Shown here: positions 32,516-35,714 of the stretch, piece after piece
Numbering within the stretch: position 1 is the first letter of the stretch
Layout of the letters: each line of letters opens with the position of its first letter
NCBI GenBank assembly: GCA_944376745.1
Contig: CALWDR010000002.1
Location: 1 to 35,714, forward strand
Reading direction: 5' to 3'
DNA: 35,714 bases
DNA from: an uncultured Lachnospiraceae bacterium
Lineage (GTDB): Bacteria > Bacillota > Clostridia > Lachnospirales > Lachnospiraceae
The notes under the pieces: model-generated
What the model was told of the DNA's origin: nothing
The model's input: only the letters and a program-made list of their open reading frames with translations
The model's database searches: none
Translations under genes and position numbers: made by a program

Positions 32516-32577
32516 TGATACCAGAGCCAAAAGATATTCTGACTCTGTGATACCTGCGGATTGCTCCGCAATTTTAT
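32516..32577. repeat. Diverged relative of the palindromic intergenic repeat
   Basis: ATGATACCAGAGCCAAAAGA resembles the left end of the element at 18657, and GATACCTGCGGATTGCTCCG resembles its right end; the part between is much shorter. GCGGA-TTGC-TCCGC forms a hairpin. It lies 37 bases before the amylase gene. Confidence 0.5.
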
Positions 32578-32613
32578 GAGGAATACAAGATAGAAAAAAG
32601 GAACGATGCGATT

Positions 32614-34710
32614 ATGACACCTTCCACCATTTATGAGACGGAACAAAAATTAGGATATATGATGGGCATGCGCCCGGTGCTGAAGCGCCATGCCCTGTTC
32701 AGCGACGGAACGGCGGATTACCGGGAGCCTGCGGAGCCGAAGGCCGGTGAGCGGGTGATCATCCGGTTTCGGACGGGACGGGACAACGTGGACGCGGTCT
32801 GGCTCTGCGCGGGAGACCGGCGGCTGCGGATGGAGCTTTATGAGCGGGAGGAGGAATTTGACTACTACCGGGCGTCTATAGAGCTGGGCCGGGAGCCGGT
32901 GCGCTACTATTTTCAGATACAGAGCGGGTTTCTGCAGTGCTGTTACGACAGGCTGGGACCCACAGGAGAAGCGCGCCCGGAGTATTTTTTTGCCATAGTG
33001 CCGGATTTCTCCACCCCGGACTGGGCGAAGGGGGCCGTGATGTACCAGATCCTGGTGGACCGCTTTTACAACGGGGACCCCTCCAATGATGTGACGGATA
33101 ACGAATATTACTATATCAAGACCTACAGCAGGCAGGTGGCCAACTGGCGGAAGTATCCGGAAAATTTTGGCGTGGCGGAATTTTACGGCGGGGATCTGAA
33201 GGGCGTCCTGGATAAGCTGGATTATCTGGAGGACCTGGGGGTGGAGGCGATTTATCTGAATCCCATTTTTGTTTCCCCCTCCAATCACAAGTACGACATA
33301 CAGGATTACGACTATGTGGACCCTCATTACGGCGTGATCGCGGAGGACGGCGGGGAGCCTCTTACTGAGGGAGACCACGAAAATATCCGGGCCTCCCGCT
33401 ACAGAAAACGGGTGACGGACAGGAAAAATCTGGAGGCCAGCAACCAGTTCTTCATCCGGCTGGTGGAGGAAGCCCACCGCCGGGGCATAAGGGTGATCCT
33501 GGACGGAGTGTTCAATCACTGCGGCTCCTTCAACAAATGGATGGACCGGGAGCGGCTTTACGAGGGGCAGGAGGGCTATGCCCCCGGGGCATATGTGGCG
33601 GAGGACAGCCCCTACCGCGGCTTTTTCCAGTTCCGGGATCCCAAGGGGTGGCCCTACAACGGCTCCTACGAGGGCTGGTGGGGGCACGACACGCTGCCCA
33701 AGCTGAACTATGAGGGCTCCCGGAAGCTGTACGATTATATCTTAGGAATCGGGAAAAAATGGGTTTCGCCCCCCTACAACGCGGACGGCTGGCGGCTGGA
33801 TGTGGCGGCGGATCTGGGCCGCACCGGGGAATTTAACCACCGGTTCTGGCAGGAATTTCGCAGGGTGGTCAAGGAGGCCAACCCGGAGGCGGTGATCCTG
33901 GCGGAGCACTACGGGGACCCGGCGGAATGGCTGGACGGGAGCCAGTGGGACACGGTCATGAATTATGACGCTTTTATGGAGCCCATCACCTGGTTTCTGA
34001 CGGGGATGGAGAAGCACAGCGACCAGTTTCTGGCGGAGAGGAAGGGCAACCTCAGGCAATTTCAGGAGGACATGGCCCATGCCATGACCCGGTTTTTGAC
34101 GCCTTCCCTGTACTGCGCCATGAATGAATTGTCCAATCATGACCATTCCCGGTTCCTGACCCGGACCAACCAGAAGGTGGGGCGTGCCTCCCAGCTGGGC
34201 TGCGAGGCGGCCAGCCAGGACGTGGACAAGGCGGTCATGCGGGAGGCGGTGGTTTTCCAGATGACCTGGCCCGGCGCGCCCACGCTGTATTACGGGGATG
34301 AGGCCGGCCTCTGCGGCTTTACCGACCCGGACAACCGGAGGACATATCCCTGGGGAGAGGAGGACCGGGAGCTGGTGCGGTTCCACCGGGATATGATCGG
34401 GATCCACCGGAAATACCAGGCCCTGCGCACCGGCTCCGTGAAATTTTTAAGCGGGGAGGAAAATCTGCTGTGCTACGGGCGTTTCACCCGCAGGGAGCAG
34501 TTCGTGATGATCGTAAACAACGACCAGCGGACGCGCACCCTGGACCTGCCGGTGTGGTGCCTGGGGATTCCCAGGGAGAGCCGTATGGAGCAGGTGATGT
34601 ACACCAACGAGAAGGGCTACTCCACGGCGCCGGTGAGCTATCCGGTGACCGGCGGGCGGCTTGCGATCTCCCTGACACCCAAGTCGGCGGTGGTGCTTCG
34701 GCGGGTGTAG
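32614..34710 (+). CDS. GH13 alpha-amylase family enzyme (neopullulanase/cyclodextrinase-like)
   Basis: The protein is 698 aa with no signal peptide, so it probably acts on imported malto-oligosaccharides or glycogen-like glucans. An N-terminal beta domain (about 1-120) is followed by the catalytic barrel: AVMYQILVDRFYNGDPSNDV, region I VILDGVFNHCG, region II DGWRLDVAAD (nucleophile Asp), region III AVILAEHYGD (acid Glu), region IV ELSNHDHSRFLTR (third Asp). A C-terminal beta domain ends KSAVVLRRV. The extra N-terminal domain fits the neopullulanase/cyclomaltodextrinase branch. AAAGGAA lies 7-11 bases before ATG 32614; ATG at codon 16 is an alternative. It may have its own promoter downstream of small RNA D. 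Confidence 0.9.
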   Translation: MTPSTIYETEQKLGYMMGMRPVLKRHALFSDGTADYREPAEPKAGERVIIRFRTGRDNVDAVWLCAGDRRLRMELYEREEEFDYYRASIELGREPVRYYFQIQSGFLQCCYDRLGPTGEARPEYFFAIVPDFSTPDWAKGAVMYQILVDRFYNGDPSNDVTDNEYYYIKTYSRQVANWRKYPENFGVAEFYGGDLKGVLDKLDYLEDLGVEAIYLNPIFVSPSNHKYDIQDYDYVDPHYGVIAEDGGEPLTEGDHENIRASRYRKRVTDRKNLEASNQFFIRLVEEAHRRGIRVILDGVFNHCGSFNKWMDRERLYEGQEGYAPGAYVAEDSPYRGFFQFRDPKGWPYNGSYEGWWGHDTLPKLNYEGSRKLYDYILGIGKKWVSPPYNADGWRLDVAADLGRTGEFNHRFWQEFRRVVKEANPEAVILAEHYGDPAEWLDGSQWDTVMNYDAFMEPITWFLTGMEKHSDQFLAERKGNLRQFQEDMAHAMTRFLTPSLYCAMNELSNHDHSRFLTRTNQKVGRASQLGCEAASQDVDKAVMREAVVFQMTWPGAPTLYYGDEAGLCGFTDPDNRRTYPWGEEDRELVRFHRDMIGIHRKYQALRTGSVKFLSGEENLLCYGRFTRREQFVMIVNNDQRTRTLDLPVWCLGIPRESRMEQVMYTNEKGYSTAPVSYPVTGGRLAISLTPKSAVVLRRV

Positions 34711-34790
34711 GAAAAGGAAGAAACGCATTTTTCAAAAGAAACAGCACGGAAAGGTTCTTTGAGACCTAGGCAAATGGCGGAATTATTAAA

Positions 34791-34819
34791 GTATAAAAAT
34801 CCTTCGTTTACAGATACTA
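34791..34819 (+). promoter_or_regulatory. Possible sigma-G promoter of spoVT
   Basis: GTATA, 17-bp spacer, GATACTA fits the forespore sigma-G/F pattern (GHATR, 17-18, CATWHTA) with one mismatch in the -10. B. subtilis spoVT is transcribed by sigma-G. The start would be near 34826, 37 bases before the gene. Confidence 0.5.
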
Positions 34820-34852
34820 TTTCCAGAAACGGAAAGTAAAGTAAACGGAGGA
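34800..34852 (+). promoter_or_regulatory. Hairpin that hides the spoVT ribosome site
   Basis: TCCTTCGTTTAC (34800-34811) can pair over 12 bp (one G-U) with GTAAACGGAGGA (34841-34852), which contains the spoVT Shine-Dalgarno. A smaller TTTCC/GGAAA hairpin lies inside. A transcript starting near 34826 lacks the left arm, so its ribosome site would be free. Confidence 0.5.
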
Positions 34853-34862
34853 ATTTTTATAT

Positions 34863-35411
34863 ATGAAAGCGACAGGAATCGTTAGGAGGATCGACGACTT
34901 AGGCCGGGTGGTGGTGCCAAAGGAGATCCGCAGAACACTTCGGATCCGGGAGGGAGATCCGCTGGAAATATTTACGGACCGGGAGGGAGAGATCATCCTG
35001 AAAAAATATTCTCCCATCGGGGAACTGAGCCAGTTTGCCGGCCAGTATGCGGAGGCTCTGGCCCAGCCCAGCGGCTGTCTGGTGTGCATCACGGACCGGG
35101 ACCACGTGATCGCGGCTGCCGGCGGCGGAAAAAAGGATTTTGAGGGAAAGCCCATCAGCAGGGAGCTGGAGGGCGCCATCGAGAACCGGGAGACCTTCCT
35201 GGCCGTCCGGGAGGACAAAGCCTTTCTGAAGGTCACGCTGGACGATAAGGAGGAGCATTATGCCCAGGTGGTCAGCACCGTCATCTGCGAGGGGGACGCC
35301 ATCGGCGCGGTGGTGCTCTGCCAGAGGGATGAGAAGGAGAAGATGGGGGATACGGAGCTGAAGCTGGCCATGGTGGCGTCGGGGTTTTTGAGCCGGCAGA
35401 TGGAGCAGTAG
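34863..35411 (+). CDS. spoVT: Stage V sporulation protein T (AbrB/GAF regulator)
   Basis: The protein is 182 aa. The N-terminal AbrB swapped-hairpin DNA-binding domain is MKATGIVRRIDDLGRVVVPK, then EIRRTLRIREGDPLEIFTDR. A GAF-like domain follows (about residues 55-180). The length and layout match SpoVT, which tunes sigma-G-dependent genes in the forespore. GGAGGA lies 10-13 bases before the ATG. It stands alone, with a candidate sigma-G promoter in front and a terminator behind. Confidence 0.92.
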   Translation: MKATGIVRRIDDLGRVVVPKEIRRTLRIREGDPLEIFTDREGEIILKKYSPIGELSQFAGQYAEALAQPSGCLVCITDRDHVIAAAGGGKKDFEGKPISRELEGAIENRETFLAVREDKAFLKVTLDDKEEHYAQVVSTVICEGDAIGAVVLCQRDEKEKMGDTELKLAMVASGFLSRQMEQ

Positions 35412-35489
35412 GCAGCCGGGCGGATGCCTTTCTCCGGGGAAAGGGAAAATGGCGAAGCGGGATTTGGAGAAAATAGATAAAACACGACA

Positions 35490-35534
35490 GGCCTTATACG
35501 GAAGCGCCAGCGCCCTTCCGGTATAAGGTCTTTT
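35490..35534 (+). terminator. Rho-independent terminator after spoVT
   Basis: GGCCTTATAC-GGAAG pairs with CTTCC-G-GTATAAGGTC (one bulge), followed by TTTT. It lies 79 bases after the spoVT stop; no gene is seen between. Confidence 0.7.
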
Positions 35535-35580
35535 GGTATGGAAGGAATTGCGTTTTTTGGATAGTAAAATAGAGGGGAGT

Positions 35581-35590
35581 ATGGTATAAT
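35581..35590 (+). promoter_or_regulatory. Extended -10 promoter near the window end
   Basis: TGG-TATAAT is a strong extended -10 box; no -35 at normal spacing. It would start a transcript near 35597 running out of the window. Confidence 0.5.
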
Positions 35591-35602
35591 TCTTAAGGAA
35601 AG

Positions 35603-35657
35603 CATCTGATTCAGTCAAAAAAAGAGAGCAGCCCTATGAGCTGCTCTGAATCTGATG
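35603..35657 (+). repeat. Long hairpin in the 5' region of the last transcript
   Basis: CATCTGATTCAG pairs (one mismatch) with CTGAATCTGATG, and inside AGAGCAGC pairs perfectly with GCTGCTCT. The two stems overlap by two bases, so they compete. It could be a leader structure of a gene or RNA beyond the window. The last 57 bases show nothing I can name. Confidence 0.5.
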
Positions 35658-35714
35658 ATTTCCAATTGTACCAATTCGCGGACGGTTAGCCGATAAAGCG
35701 TATGGGGATTGTAT

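Noticed and set aside
32650..33687. Minus-strand open frame (345 aa) opposite the amylase gene
   Set aside because: Antisense shadow; the plus-strand frame has all GH13 motifs.
1..35714. tRNA or rRNA genes
   Set aside because: I saw no cloverleaf with a conserved T-loop or any rRNA-like stretch in either strand.

Overview
The window looks like a chromosome segment of a spore-forming Clostridia, most probably a gut Lachnospiraceae. This rests on the gene order pgm/pgcA, hup, rqcP, yabP, yabQ, divIC, spoIIE, tilS, hpt, ftsH, on a SpoVT-type regulator, and on a YesMN-regulated sugar locus typical of that family. The genus cannot be fixed from the sequence alone. The housekeeping genes are GC-rich. 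The IS element and the large secreted protein at 20.2-23.7 kb are visibly AT-richer.

Layout. 0-2.2 kb: the C-terminal part of a surface protein (Ig-like domain, Pro/Gly/Thr repeat stalk, membrane anchor) and a GH172 (DUF2961) enzyme. 2.2-5.8 kb: a region of debris with perfect inverted repeats, a 5'-truncated Rpn-family nuclease/transposase remnant that still has a promoter, an IS1182-type element whose transposase is frameshifted near its C-terminus, and the two distal ends of a deleted divergent AraC/URO-D gene pair. 5.8-6.7 kb: a lipoprotein with a PEGA-like end. 6.8-17.0 kb: the conserved core block, with a Spo0A-type promoter (21-bp spacer) in front of spoIIE. 17.0-17.6 kb: two tandem copies of a small-RNA-like element. 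17.6-19.9 kb: a divergent AraC regulator and URO-D/MtaA-type methyltransferase-like gene, separated by a stack of palindromes. 20.0 kb: a third copy of the small-RNA element. 20.2-32.3 kb: a glycan-use locus. 32.3 kb: a fourth copy of the element. 32.6-34.7 kb: a GH13 amylase-type enzyme. 34.9-35.4 kb: spoVT. The last 300 bases hold a terminator, a promoter and a hairpin.

The glycan locus appears to work as one unit. It has a secreted ADP-ribosylglycohydrolase-fold protein carrying several carbohydrate-binding domains. Divergent from it are two ABC sugar permeases and a lipoprotein binding protein (with no ATPase gene nearby). These are followed by a YesN-type response regulator, a YesM-type sensor kinase and a cytoplasmic protein resembling a TIM-barrel glycosidase. 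The substrate is unknown. A 17-bp inverted repeat sits between the divergent transcripts and is a candidate operator.

The most novel signal is the four-copy element at 17.15, 17.49, 20.02 and 32.37 kb. Each copy has two adjacent 9-bp repeats exactly 20 bp upstream of an extended -10 box, a transcript of about 100 nt with C-rich, anti-Shine-Dalgarno-like segments, and a rho-independent terminator. In one copy the terminator stem has changed on both sides so that pairing is kept. It behaves like a family of multicopy regulatory small RNAs under an activator, comparable in logic to the streptococcal csRNAs, and it marks the borders of the accessory region.
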